Shown here piece by piece: positions 14,292 through 27,200 of a DNA stretch of 64,000 nucleotides. Source of the DNA: Aquatica leii. Lineage: Eukaryota > Arthropoda > Insecta > Coleoptera > Lampyridae. The translations under genes and the position numbers were made by a program. The stretch is from positions 9,858,001 through 9,922,000 of the forward strand of contig CM069439.1 of assembly GCA_035610365.1 (NCBI GenBank). The letters are read 5' to 3'. The number at the start of each line of letters is the position of its first letter. Position 1 is the stretch's first letter. Below the pieces are notes generated by a model, which saw only the letters and a program-made list of their open reading frames with translations, was not told where the DNA came from and did not search any database.

Positions 14292-17200
14292 ATGTCTTTT
14301 GCATGTAGCTTAAAGGATACGTCACAAGCTTTCACGATGTCTGCTAACCAGCTTGTGGATTCTTGTCTGTAAGTAGCAGGTTGCTTCTCTATTCTTGATA
14401 CATAAATCGCAGTTAAATTGTAAAATAGGTGACCAACTGTCAAATTTATTACACTCAAACAGCATTTGCTATGTATAATTGTAAATAGTTATAAAGGCGG
14501 AGAACGTTGTAAGTTGATTTTACACCCGCGTAATTAAAAATAGTTATGAATAAAACTACTGGATAAAAGCACAACGTAAAATACAATGTTAATGCAATTG
14601 TGCAAATGCCAATAGAGTGAACTACTGGATGACCGTTTCACCTTTTTGGAGCTCATCAGCAGTAGGAGACACAATAATGTATTCGCACACTGCTTTACCC
14701 CCAATGTATTTGACGTTGTGATTTTATGCCGCAGTATTATTCAAAACTATTTTGTTTTATCTGATTAAAATATTTTTTTAAAGAATTTGGTTTTGAATTC
14801 ATTTTTCTTGTATTATACCCATTTGTAGAATTTGTAAGAGTGGTGGCTTCCACAGTTGGAGTGTATACTCAATGTCTTTTGCATGTAGAAATCTAAGGCT
14901 TCTAGAAAGCTACAAGTCCATATTTTTCCTAAGTGTGTTGCAAAAAACCATCTTTTTAAAACAAGTGCTCTGTCTCACTACATATATAAAAGTGCTCATT
15001 AGATTAGTGAGCCAAATGGCTATACCGAGCGAATCTGAATGGAAAAACAAGCTCGCAGAATGGTTTTCACAAGGATCTGTACTCTCTTAGGTTTAATACA
15101 GTTGGTCTTTCAACAACACGCAAATTTATATACAGAGACGACCTAGCCATCGCCATCTATTTGTAGCTTAGCATACACAGAAGATATTCTTAGTGAAGAT
15201 CTTTGTGTGAACAGCTGTCATATTGACATCAACGTGCCAGCTTAATCAGGCTATGATAATTTTAGCAGGCTTCTCCTCTACCATTAGTTCAAAGTGTGCT
15301 GCTAACCTAGTAAGTCTCATCCATGTTGATGTACTACTTCTGACAACAGATCTGTTTTTTTTTTTACTTTTGCATCAACTTTTTGTCTTCAGTAATGAGG
15401 GACTATGGCATTTATTTTAAACGTTAGTACGGAATCTTGAAATACTTAACCTGTTTTTGTATGACAGTGCAGTTAACTACGTGATCATGTCGTTAAGTAT
15501 CTTCATTGCTTGTCAAGTACAAAATAAATTGTTTTGCTGATGATGTTGCTAAATCAATACGGCGTCAGCTAACAAACATAGTTAACTTTGGTTTATACAA
15601 CCGGGCAACAGTGTTTCTCTGTACTCTAATCTGCCGATGAGTTTGGGCTGCTTTGCATAGAGAAAATGTATTTTTTAATCGGCGGGAATTTTAGTTGTTT
15701 AGAAGATGTTCTTAGATACAGTCTGTTTAATAAGAAGAGAACTGCGATTTTTTGAAAATTAACATTTTTTGACAAAACTACATTAAAACTGACGTTGCGT
15801 AGGCTTTCGCGGTCGGTGTAACTATTACTAGTATCTTTTGATATACGGCGAAACTTGCAAAAAGATACTAGTGATACATTAAAACTGCTAGGGCACTATA
15901 AAATGGTCACAGTGGTATTTGAGATTGACAAGTATCTTTAGTATAACTCTTTGATAAGCAAGCTTCTCTTGGTGATATGGTGCCTAATACATTTTAGATG
16001 TGACATCTGAAGACATTGGGACAACACTATTTATTTCTGTCCTGTTTGTCCTTGATTACAAGCTGATCTTTGAGATTAAATTCTAGATAAAGAACTCCAA
16101 ATAGCTGGATTATCGCTTACAAAAACATTTGGGGGTAGTGTACTAACATGGTTTTACCTGGAACCGCTTTTTCAGAGACGGTTGATATCGTCGGTTGCTC
16201 AACTCATTTTTTGTGCTTGCTCCAGAAAATCATAAAGATTTCACTCATTTCAATAAAACTAATTAAACTTCTAAAATAATTTCTTTGGGCATACGTCTAC
16301 GAGCGACTTTAACGACACAATAGAGTCGAGTAAAAGAGAGAGATGTGTTTTATTTCTTTTTGTGAAAAAACGCCGATTCCTTTAATATTGAACAGGCTAC
16401 TCACGACCAAGATGTTAATTTTTTTATGTTTGGTATAACTGATTAAAAACTAAAAATTCGGCAATACAGTTGGTCACTTAAAGAACGATGGCTAATATCA
16501 CTTTTTAGTAAAATATAATACATATCATTTTTTAGTAATTTACTCATTCATATCAGGTTCAATTATCTCTTATCTGTTTACAAATAATCTTGTTAATCGA
16601 TAATATTTTTTTTCTTTGAAAAAAAAATGCATGAGCGGAAGCTACAGAATAAATTTTGAAATAATTTCTGCCTAAAAAAAATTTATTGTGTGGATCCGTA
16701 CAATATATGACTGCTTCGAAGCTTGGCTAAAGGGATTGCTTTTATACTGACAGTCTCGTGAACCGGAGGGTGGAACAGAGGCAGGAGCACAGCATCACTC
16801 ATACAGAAATAACGCAGAGGTAGGGCTTCTTCATACTACATTAAAATTTGAAAACGGTGATTTAACATTTTTTATCTTATTATCCCAATTTGTATGTGCC
16901 TTACATTCATCACATTCATCATTTGTTGTTTTTAGGCGGGTTTTGCACGATAAAGGTCCAGATATGCAGCATTATAAGTAAGTTATGAGTTTGTCTTATG
17001 TCTAGTATTTCTAGAACTTAACCTTAATTGTGTTTTGTACTTTTATTCTTATTTGCAGAGGGCCGGACGCGACAAGTTCGATAGGCGAAGGGGTTTACCA
17101 TTCACATAGCAATGGACATTCTGAACATTCTCCGAATTCAAGCCATATGTCTGTTCACAGTGACGAACCTCTAGTACGTACGCATAAACAACAAACTACA

Positions 17201-20200
17201 CAACAAGTGACTACTGTAACTAAAGTTGTGCGCGAAGTGCAACAGTTAGGTGAAGGTCCGCAAGGTGAATACGTGCCAGTGCCTATAGGCTCATATCCGC
17301 ATCCAACTCATACCCGTCCTCAGTACGTGGATTATATGGAGCAACCTTCCCATCACATGTATTCTCAATACCATCAGCATCCTCATTATCAAGATTACGA
17401 ACATTATCCATCCAATCCTTATGGAGGGTATATGGGATATCCGGCCGGTGCGGAGCGACCGCCAACGCCTCCTAGTCCAAGCGAACACAGCGGCGCTCCG
17501 TCGCCGTTACCGTTAACCGCACAACCTGGGGGTCCTTATTTGACTTCCGGTTATGACGAGCTACCAGAACATTATAGAGTAACTCCATCACCCGGTGGTC
17601 CAATCGGTCTCGATTTCCAAGACGATCCCGGTGTCGTATATGGATATGTTTCACCTTCACCGTATGGTACAACTACAAATCATCCGGGATCGACGTACGA
17701 CACGAGGCCATACGAAGAAAGTTTAAACGGGCCTGTGCCCGTTTCGGCACCTATTCGTATGTACGATGATGAGGAACTCCAGAAGCACATGAGCAAAATG
17801 TCTATGTCTTTACACGGACATGGTATAGGATTACCGAATAGCCGGGGTCACGCCATGGCTTCACCGGGAAGTATTGGTGGGGATGAAGATCAAAGAGGGA
17901 TGCGGTGGCGTGATCCGAATTTGACAGAAGTAATAGGCTTTTTAAACAATCCTAACAACGTAATTAAAGCTAACGCGGCAGCTTATCTACAGCATTTATG
18001 TTATATGGACGATCCCAACAAACAAAAAACCAGAGCTTTAGGTGGAATACCACCACTAGTTAAATTATTAAGTCACGATTGCGTAGAAGTGTATAGAAAC
18101 GCATCTGGCGCGCTTAGAAATCTTTCGTACGGACGTCAAAATGACGAAAATAAAAGGGCCATAAAAAACGCTGGAGGCATACCGGCTTTGGTAAATCTTT
18201 TACGAAAGTCGAATGAAGCTGAAATCAAAGAATTAGTAACGGGTGTAATTTGGAATTTATCTTCGTGCGAAGACCTTAAACGCCCTATAATTGACGACGG
18301 TGTTAACACAATCGTTACGTTTATAATAATTCCACATTCGGGTTGGGATCCACAAGGCAATTCGGGAGAGACTTGTTGGTCTACGGTGTTTAGAAACGCT
18401 TCAGGAGTATTAAGAAATGTTAGTTCGGCAGGAGAGTACGCCCGTAAAAGATTGAGAGACTGTGACGGTTTAGTAGACTCTTTATTGTTTGTTGTGCGAT
18501 GTGCCATAGAAAAATCCAATATAGGCAATAAGATTGTAGAAAATTGCGTGTGCATTTTGAGAAATTTGTCTTATCGATGTCAAGAAGTAGAAGATCCTAA
18601 TTATGATAAGAATCCTTTGCCCACTCAAAGTCGAGTTACAGCAAATTCTAAAGGTACTATTTACATACTTTGTTTTTTTAATCTCAACTGTTTTTTTTTG
18701 TTGATAGGAGAAAATTTAGGTTGCTTTGGAGGAAGTAAAAAGAAAAAAGATTCCCAAAGCGCGGAGGTAAAAGAAAATGCTTCGGGCGTTTCCGGAGGTA
18801 ATGCTAGTAATTCAACCGCTCGAGGTGAACCAGTTAACGGTTACGAACTTTTGTGGCAACCAGAAGTGGTTCAATCATATCTAACTCTACTGCAGAGTTG
18901 TTCAAACCCGGAAACATTAGAGGCAGCTGCGGGGGCTCTTCAAAATTTGGCAGCTTGTTATTGGCAACCGAGTATAGAAATTCGAGCGGCAGTTAGAAAA
19001 GAAAAAGGTTTACCTATTTTAGTAGAGTTGCTCCGAATGGAAGTGGATCGTGTAGTTTGTGCGGTAGCAACTGCTTTACGGAATCTTGCAATAGATCAAC
19101 GCAATAAAGAATTAATCGGAAAATACGCGATGCGGGATTTGGTTCAGAAATTGCCTTCGGGAAATCCGCAACACGATCAGGGTACTTCAGACGACACTAT
19201 AGCGGCCGTATTGGCGACTCTTAACGAAGTAATAAAAAAGAACGCAGAGTTTTCGAGGTCTCTCTTGGAAGCTGGAGGAGTTGAAAGACTGATGACGATA
19301 ATGAGGCAGCGACAAAAGTACACACCTAGAGTGCTCAAATTTGCGGGGCAGGTATTATTTACAATGTGGCAGCATCAGGACTTGCGCGATGTATATAAGA
19401 AGCACGGTTGGAAAGAACAAGATTTTGTTACGAAGACGGTTGCGGCTCGCAACGCTGGTCCTAATTCCCCTAACAACGCGAATAGCACTTTGAATCGACC
19501 GATGGCGTCGCAAAGTGGAACCAGGTACGAGGATCGTACTATTAAACGACAGACGCCTTCTTCGCGAGGAGCCGCACCAATGTATCAAAGGGTAAACAGT
19601 TTTAAGCGTCAATTGTTCGTAGTTACTGAACTGTTATTTTAGAACGAAGATATACCGTTGGCAGATATGGCGTATCCAGAACCACAGCCCCCACTAGGGG
19701 GTGTGCGCGCTTACCCCCCGGGTGCAGGCCCAAACCCACCTCCAGTAAGTCACTAATAAAGCCACTTGCACAAGCTCTATAAATTTGTGTCAATTTAATT
19801 AGTACATATATGAATATATATTTATATCTAAGTATTTATACGAAAGTGAACCCGAACTCTAAGAGAGTACAGACTTTGGCTCATAGATGGCACTACGGCA
19901 ACTATCATTTGTACGATATATATATAGATAATTCTAATTATATATATATATCTACTAATGTAATATGCAAACACCATGGCCTCATCTAGATTAGTTTTTA
20001 TTTGAAAAGTTGAAAGCATTTGTAGTAAAAAAAATACTTCATAATCCTCTTATGTATGTAAAAAGTATCTTTGGCTGTAAAAGATTTTTTGATTTATTTT
20101 ATTACTTGTTTTGATCAGGAAATACTTAGTCTTCCTTTGTATTTATTGGCATAATTTAATTTGTAAGTAATCCAGTGTCTGTAAGTATAGCTGTAGCAAA

Positions 20201-20545
20201 CAATATTTAATAAATTCAATACTATTACACGAGCTGTGTTGTGGTGGGGTGGGCAGTGAGCGGAAGGCCCTGCAGCAGTTGCGGTGTTTCCCGTTAAAGG
20301 TAAGATTGGTGTTGTAGCTGCTCGGGGCCTTTGGTTTACTGCGCACAGGCTGTCCGGCAGCAAACGAGAGGCCCTGCCCAGCAGCAAAATTTTGCAGGCT
20401 TATACTCACACGGCCTCTGTTGCAGCCGGAGCCTCTGTACGCGCAGGTCAATATGGAGAAAAAGCGCAATCGTCAACCTAGCCTTGGGAATGCCAACCAC
20501 GTCGACGAACACCAGCTCGCCGCCGGTAAAGATTCCTGGGTGTAG
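14292..20545 (+). CDS. p120ctn: p120/delta-catenin/ARVCF family armadillo protein
   Basis: Exons joined by splice phase: 14292-14368, 16754-16819, 16936-16977, 17059-18653, 18708-19591, 19643-19744 and 20426-20545, about 961 aa (human ARVCF is about 962). The family binds the juxtamembrane tail of classical cadherins, stabilises adherens junctions and modulates Rho GTPases. The N-terminal third is low-complexity, rich in His, Pro, Gly and Tyr. Armadillo repeats start near residue 346 with WRDPNLTEVIGFLNN and KANAAAYLQHLCY, then GALRNLSYGR, NLSSCEDLKRPIIDDG, ENCVCILRNLSYR, a basic SKKKKD insert, LEAAAGALQNLAA and VATALRNLAIDQRNKELIG. The C-terminus is DSWV, the PDZ ligand of ARVCF and delta-catenin. 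The first coding exon is the least certain part. It fits the phase and has a GTAAGT donor, but ATG 14292 and ATG 14337 are both possible. Intron 18654-18707 is 54 nt, in frame and stop-free. A possible poly(A) signal AATAAA lies at 20784. Confidence 0.92.
14622..14665 (-). ncRNA. degenerate hammerhead-ribozyme-like motif
   Basis: Read on the minus strand: CTACTG, then CTGATGAG, then CTCC-AAAAA-GG, then TGAAAC, then GGTCATC, then CAGTAG. The outer 6-mers are perfect complements (stem I), and CTGATGA and GAAA are the two conserved core strands of a hammerhead. Stem II is damaged (CTCC/GG where an intact form would have four pairs), and stem III is minimal. Very short stem III hammerheads are known from Penelope-like and other eukaryotic retroelements. 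Activity is unlikely in this copy. It lies in catenin intron 1 and is probably a transposon remnant. Confidence 0.35.
15824..15875. repeat. 16-bp imperfect hairpin in catenin intron 1
   Basis: ATTACTAGTATCTTTT (15824-15839) and AAAAGATACTAGTGAT (15860-15875) are inverted repeats with one mismatch around a 20-base loop. No function can be assigned. Confidence 0.7.
20276..20299 (+). other. candidate 24-nt microexon of the catenin gene
   Basis: A tandem acceptor GCAGCAG precedes CAGTTGCGGTGTTTCCCG, then TTAAAG and a GTAAGA donor. Both flanking exons end and start in phase 0, so inclusion would add eight residues (QLRCFPLK), or seven with the second AG. It sits in a GC-richer island (about 20240-20440) between the last two coding exons. 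This is inference from splice signals only. Confidence 0.3.
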
Positions 20546-21307
20546 TTTCTGGCACTTGTTATATTATCAATGTTATGCCTCGTGTAGTTTATATACATCT
20601 GCACACATATGCGTATATGTGTGATTGTGTGTGCGCACTGATGATTTGTATTAACATTTGTAAAAATATTTAGATCTTGGTTTACTGTGATGAGCTTCAA
20701 ATTAAATTTTTTGTATATATTTATTACTTTATATATATATTATTAGTAATTGTATACTTTTATTTCTTGCCACATTTATTTAAAATAAATTGGCTATTAT
20801 ACATATGCTCGAATTATAGTGAATCTAAATATATTAAATTGTTTCCTATAGGTTTATTTCGACTATTTTCAGGTGCATGTGATAAAAATGCATTTGTATG
20901 AGAACTAAACAAATAGTTGTTTTTAATATGGTTTATAATAAACTATTGATCAGTTTACTATTTGACTGATTTTTATTTACATTCGTACGCACAGTTTCCT
21001 TATGATCTATTCCTTATAATAAGCAATGTCTGGTCTCTACAAAAAACGAAAACTGAGTTCGCATAATTTGTAAAGGACCTGTGGGAGGAGGTTTTCTATA
21101 GACAATGTCGCAGCATTGTATTACGACAAAAAACAGTGGCGTAACAGTGTTCAATTTAGTTGATGTGTTTTAATGTAATTACATTGCAAACAACTGATAG
21201 TCAACGTTTAGTTTTAGTTTAGAATCTAATTTCAATTGTTTCTGTCTTCCATTTTTTTTTGAAACAGTACCTACTTCATTAAGTACTATATCATCAAAGC
21301 CATTGAT
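20546..21307. other. 3'-3' spacer between catenin and TRM7
   Basis: AT-rich 3' UTR territory of two convergent genes. There are AATAAA-type signals on the plus strand at 20784 and near 20937. Nothing else is recognised. Confidence 0.5.
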
Positions 21308-22338
21308 TTATTTTATATGATCAGCAAAGTAATAAGGCGGAGCTATTGGTCCTTGCACAGGTTCTTTATATTCATACTTGTCTTCTCCCTCCAACTAACG
21401 GCAATGATTATTTTATGTAGTTCAAAGTTAGTTCTTACCTGTAGAGGATAAGTAGTATCAGAATCAAATGCATTCTCTTCACCACAAGCCACAAATGGAA
21501 CTATATTCACTGTATCCTCAGTAAAGAACGAGTTTATACTGGGTGCGTCAAAACCTGTAGGTGAGTAGTCTAAACATACTACAAACGCTTCTGTAACAAA
21601 TATCACAGGTACATGAAAACTGACAATTTTGAGATTACATGTTTTTAAAAAAATAAGCACCTATGCTTGAATTCCTAGAGGACATTGGCTTGGCAATAGT
21701 GACTTCTTTAAAGAACTTCAACAATTGTTTTGTTATTGTATGTGTAGATTTACCTCTATATATTTTGGCTACGAAATGTCCGCCAACTTTTAAAACATTA
21801 CACGCTATATTTAATGCACTTATTACTAGTTGTGTTTGAATATAAATATCCATTGAATGTAAACCAATAACTAAAATAATTCATGAAACCGATTCAGTAA
21901 AGATTATGCAATTACCATCAGGAGCACCATCACAAATAACTAAATCGGCTTTAATACCATTAAAGTGTGACAAAATGACGTCTATAGTAGTTGATTTTGT
22001 TATATCTCCTTGAATTTGGATAACACCTGGAAGTGGAGCCATCGGTTGTAAATCGACTGCTACAATTTTCACATTATCTTTTGTATCAGTGTCATTTACA
22101 TAAAGCTTCTGTGACAATACTTGACTCCAACTTCCAGGTGCAGCACATAAATCCACTACTTTGGTAACATCTACGAAATCAAATTAAAGTGATTGTTCCG
22201 AAGAGAAATCTATGTACCTTTAAAGATGTTAAATTGCAGGTCTATTTGTAAAAGCTTAAACGCGCTGCGTGCTCTCCAGCCTTGCTCTTTTGCTTTGCGA
22301 TAATAAATATCTCTCTTATCCTTAGAAGATTTGCCCAT
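21308..22338 (-). CDS. Trm7: tRNA (ribose-2'-O)-methyltransferase TRM7/FTSJ1
   Basis: Five minus-strand exons: 22218-22338, 21916-22170, 21661-21870, 21439-21590 and 21308-21394, totalling 274 aa. The enzyme uses S-adenosylmethionine to methylate ribose 2'-OH at positions 32 and 34 of tRNA anticodon loops in the cytoplasm. The N-terminus [20 protein letters not shown] and the SAM-binding motif [17 protein letters not shown] are typical, followed by [20 protein letters not shown]. The RrmJ/FtsJ catalytic tetrad K-D-K-E is present as K28 (SAFK), D121 (CDGAPD), K161 (FVAK) and E196 (SSIE, codon split by an intron). The C-terminal [14 protein letters not shown] and PPYYF resemble FTSJ1. All splice sites are GT-AG. 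The protein is shorter than human FTSJ1 (about 329) because its C-terminal tail is short. Confidence 0.96.
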
Positions 22339-24275
22339 TTTTGTGATTTTCAAATCAAAAAAGTTAGGTTAAGTTATTGTTGAAAGAAAAGTAGTAATGT
22401 ACAAGGTGTGTAGAAATTATTGTCTTAATCTTACAAATTTGATGAGAAAATACATTTAATCTTTGTATTGCATTTTTGTTCGTTATAACAGAAAAAGACT
22501 GGTTTCAGTTTTTATTAAAATATAGATCACTTACGCAATTTTTCCAGTGATATACACCTATGAAAGGAAAAAACGGGACACTACCAACTTCTAAGCTCGT
22601 AATGCAGTTCTGTTAGGAGTAATTTTCACGGTTACAATCAACATTGTTTTCAGATTTATTATAATCATCTGTCTAGGCATAAAAGCCATCAAAGCTGTCA
22701 AAGCTCTTTAGACGCAACCTAATTCGTCTTGAAAATACAATTTGCTCCAATCAGAGTGACGCACTTTCAGCCACCAGGTTATCCAGTTTTTACTAAAAAT
22801 GATAAGAGGATGGATCAACAAAAACATAAATAGGATTAAATAACATTTATTTAAATAAATCAATTGTTTATATACAACAGAATAAATTTTTCAATTGTTT
22901 ACAAAATAAATTAATTAAAAATATATAACTACAACAAATTCAATGTCAATATAAAAATGGAAACATAAATTAAATAATTTAAAATTATAAATGTTTGAAT
23001 GATTTACCGCGGTACATGCAACATTACACATTTGCGCGAATATAAAAAAATATCACATCGAAGTACATTTTGCGAAGCTGTTACCATAGAATTCTATATA
23101 AATTGTAACAACAACAACAAAAATAGTTAACACCTTAAAATATAATGTTGTTCATTACTCGCTTTACTCTGATTTACACCAATTAAGCAAACGTGGCACT
23201 ATCAACAGTAAAGAAAATAAAGCCATAAATAAACTACAATTGTTTCACTTGATTAGTGTAAAGCGAAGAAAATATTAAAACCAGGTACACTCGGCTTCCA
23301 CAAAAATTAAGAATGAATTGCTTTAATGTTGTTCTTTACAAATTGATTGATGCAACTGTTCCGTTCTTCGATTACCACACTTGGATTATTGCATTCTTAT
23401 TAACAACATTTATATAGCAATTACTGAAGCCAGTAGTTAGTGATAAAAAAAAGACATTGCACAGAATTAAAAAAATTAATCACAAAAAAAGATTTGTACG
23501 AAGAATTTGCTTTCTTTCTACAAAAAAAATAAATTAAGATTAAGTTAATCTGCACTTAATGTATAATGGACATCTAATGCCTAAGTAACCTTAAACATAA
23601 ATTTGTTTTTAAAAATCTCATAAACATGGCCCCCACAGAATAATAATAATATATGCGATAAATCGGGACTAAAACGAATTCGATCGGTTCTCAAATATTA
23701 GAGAAAAAATAGGAAATTCTAAAAAGAATATATTTTGATATTATGTAAAAAAGTCTATTTATATTACTGTGTAGAGTGGTAATATAATATATAATTATAG
23801 GATGTAAAGGCCATTAATACGCAAAAAAAACGTTCAATTATAAATTCATACATTAAAAAAAAGTTGCGAATTTTCCAACACCAATTTTTAGCTATTTACG
23901 TGGTCAAAATAATCGTAACTAAGAAATTAAAGCTCGATAAACAAAAAATAATACTAATATTTCAAATTTGAAGTATTCTCGATGTAACTTTGCATTTTGT
24001 TATTTCGCGTACCTCCCCTGATAAACAAAAAAACAACAAATTAAATAAAAAACAATATTACATCAAAATGTCTTTTGCCAAAAATATTAGTCTTTTTAAG
24101 GGTTGTTTGTCTAAGTTTAAATGCTCTTTTTCGTGCTGAAAAGTTTCCCCAGAAATGCTGCACATACATTTATATTATAAGTTAGGTTTTGACTGAGGAA
24201 TTCATAAATTCTCAAGTCAATATGCTGGTGTGCTCTTCTTTAAGATCACATAAATAAGCTATGCTATAATTAACA
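22339..24275. other. TRM7 upstream region and probable ERO1 3' UTR
   Basis: No coding frame. The first 250 bp must hold the TRM7 promoter. From about 22830 to 24240 the sequence is very AT-rich with many AATAAA/TTTATT strings and could be a long 3' UTR of ERO1, which is transcribed toward this side. Confidence 0.4.
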
Positions 24276-27200
24276 TCACCTAGACATCTGACGAAATTCG
24301 TCAAGCTCATAGATACTCGTTGATAAGCTGTCAAAAAGAAGGCGTTATAATTAATTAGTAAATTAATTTCGATGTACTCACCGGCCGATGCTATTAATTA
24401 GTGACACTATCTCATTACGTTCTAATTTGAATTCCTTTTTATACTGTTTTGGTTTCGGCATGTAGTTATCGTAATCGAACAAAATCTTTAAGGCTGTACC
24501 CAAGCCTTGAATCTAAAAATAAATAAATAGTTAGTATTTACTAGAAAAAAATATTTGTGGTGTTTAAATAAATAAATGAAATCAGACAGCATCTAAAAAT
24601 AGCGAATCAGAAAACAAAGAACTTAGATTTCTACGCCCCTGGACCATTCGCTCGGCGATGCTAAACCGATAAAATCTATTGGTGGCAAACCATTGATGAC
24701 AAACCAGAGCAGTCTAAAAGAAGTACTGACGAGTTGCGATGAAGAACAAGATGCTACAGTGTCTGTTGTCAAAATAGAAAATGTTCGTCTGTTAGGAAGT
24801 TGAATGCGTAAAATTGCGGAACGAATTATTTTTGCCCTGTCTTGTATTTCTCCCTCCTTGTAACATGCATGCACGGGGTGTTGCTGTATTTAATTTTCTT
24901 TCTATTAGTGAGCATGACAGAATTGCTGGTCAGTACAATTTGAGAACTATTTACAAATTTTGAGCAAAAATCGATGCTTTTACAGTAAGAAGCTATTTAG
25001 GTAATCATTGAGAAAGGCACGACGACAAAATAAGTACAAGGATATCGACAGTGGAACCTCCCCTATGGAGTCTTTTTGACTTGGCACTGGTGCCTAAGAG
25101 AGTAACTATAGTAGCTTTTGCCACCTATAGTCGTTGCCAAGATATCGAGCGAATTAATCTACAAAGCAAATAAAGGGCGTATACAAAATCTAAAAGTAGA
25201 TGGAAACTAACATAACTGGAAGTGACCAGAGAACATTCGCAGGTCAACAAAAGACTGTTACAAGCAGAAGAGCGCCAGGAAGGTAGTAGCTCAAATAGGC
25301 AAAATCATCAAGTGATAACGAAATATAAATGATAAAGCAAACGAGCGTACTGGAATATAGAATTACAATCTAAATATTTTGTAACAAAAAACTAATGACT
25401 AATAAATTATAAAGTGCACTCAAAACACACGACAATAAAACCGACCTAAATAACTCGAGTACATCTGCAGTAATAAAATAAATTTTAAACTAAAGAAGAA
25501 TTTAAAAACGTGAAATAACTTCAATACATTAATGCGAAATTACTCAAACCACCTTAAGAAAAACGAAATGAATCATACAAACCCAAATACCGGGTCTTTC
25601 ACAAAAGAATACGTATAGAAATCAAACGACGGTTACAGTACAAGGAAATGAAAATAAACTTCGATGGAGAATTCTTCCAAAAAAAAAATCAATATTAGCT
25701 AATACGTTTTTACACTTTTTTACTTTCCAATTTTTGTATAGCTTTTGATATACAAGTAAACTTGGATTCAACAAAAACAAAGTTTTCCCGTATACCTTTC
25801 TTCTTATCGATCGAATTCATTGATAACTTCTGAGCGTAATATGAAGCCGCTTCGATCCTACCTACATCAGTACCAGCAATTTCCCTGGTCACACCTGATG
25901 GTATTTCCAGAAATATTTTCTTTACTGAAGATATCAATAAATTAACACTTTGATATTTCGAAGGCACTACTTCAGCCAATCTATGCAAAGCATGTTCCAC
26001 AAAAGTAATTATTTTTGAGTATAGAACCTGTAAACATTGTTTTATACATATATGGTGCAGCATCGGTGCAAACAACCAACTTTTCCAAAACCTCATTCAT
26101 TCAATTTGGCCAGTGGTATATTAGCAGAAATAAAAGTCCTCATTAAACGCTGGTCATGTAAAAAGTATTTTGGTATAGTTTGCGTGCTGTATGAATTTTG
26201 TCCCGGAACGTAAATGTCTTTTTTACGTATGGAAAAAAAAACGCTGCGCCCAGCGAGATATCCATTTTTAAATATCGTATACCATCCTCGTTGTAAATGG
26301 GCAAATCAACTTCGATTTGTATGTTACTTGTGAAAGTATCGCTGTGTATCTTCACGTGTCTGCCCCTTTGGAGCTGTTAAATGTTTCTCAGTATCTCTCT
26401 TTAGAGTTGATAAATTGGAACACGTACAGATGCAAGCATTAAACACAAATATATAGCTAATTTGGGGTCAAGTTAATGGGATATTTGTGAGATGGACAAT
26501 TTACCTAGATATATATGTTATCACGATTAATTTATCCAGATTTGTTTGTGTGCGCTTTGCTTCTGATTGTGTAGTCACTAGATTTGCATTGATTAATTTA
26601 TTCATTTTCGTTATGTCAAATTGTATTCTCATAATTTGGTCTCAGTAACCTATATACCTGTGTGTATGAGATGTTGCGTACTCTGGGAATCTGCTAATAC
26701 TATAATTATGTTTTTTCTTGTAGATAGTTTCGTAATACTGTTGTTTTTATTGTATTGTATGTTGCCATTACAATAAATATATATTCGTTGTTATACTTTT
26801 GTTGATCGATTTGTTTACTTTTAGTGTTTGTCAAACGTAAACGGGCATCTATAGTGTATGTTCATCCCGTTTTGGCGCTCTTTTATTTACTTTATAATCA
26901 GCACATCGAGGATCCCCTACGACTCACTCTCCGAAGCTGTCAGTACCGTTTACTGCAGGTTAAGGTTATATTACCGTAACACGCTGAATGCGTAGATCCA
27001 GATGTTGTTAGCGTGTTGATTAACATATGCTGTTGTTCGCTTCCTTTTTCGAATTATGCTGTTTTGACGTCTTCCGGTTTGCAAATTTGTTAGCTGTTAC
27101 AGTAACATAACAATACTTGCAAAACAATACACCTGTCACTTGTAAAGTGAATCACACGAGTACTTTTTTTCGGCCTATTTAGAAATCAAATTTGATGTTC

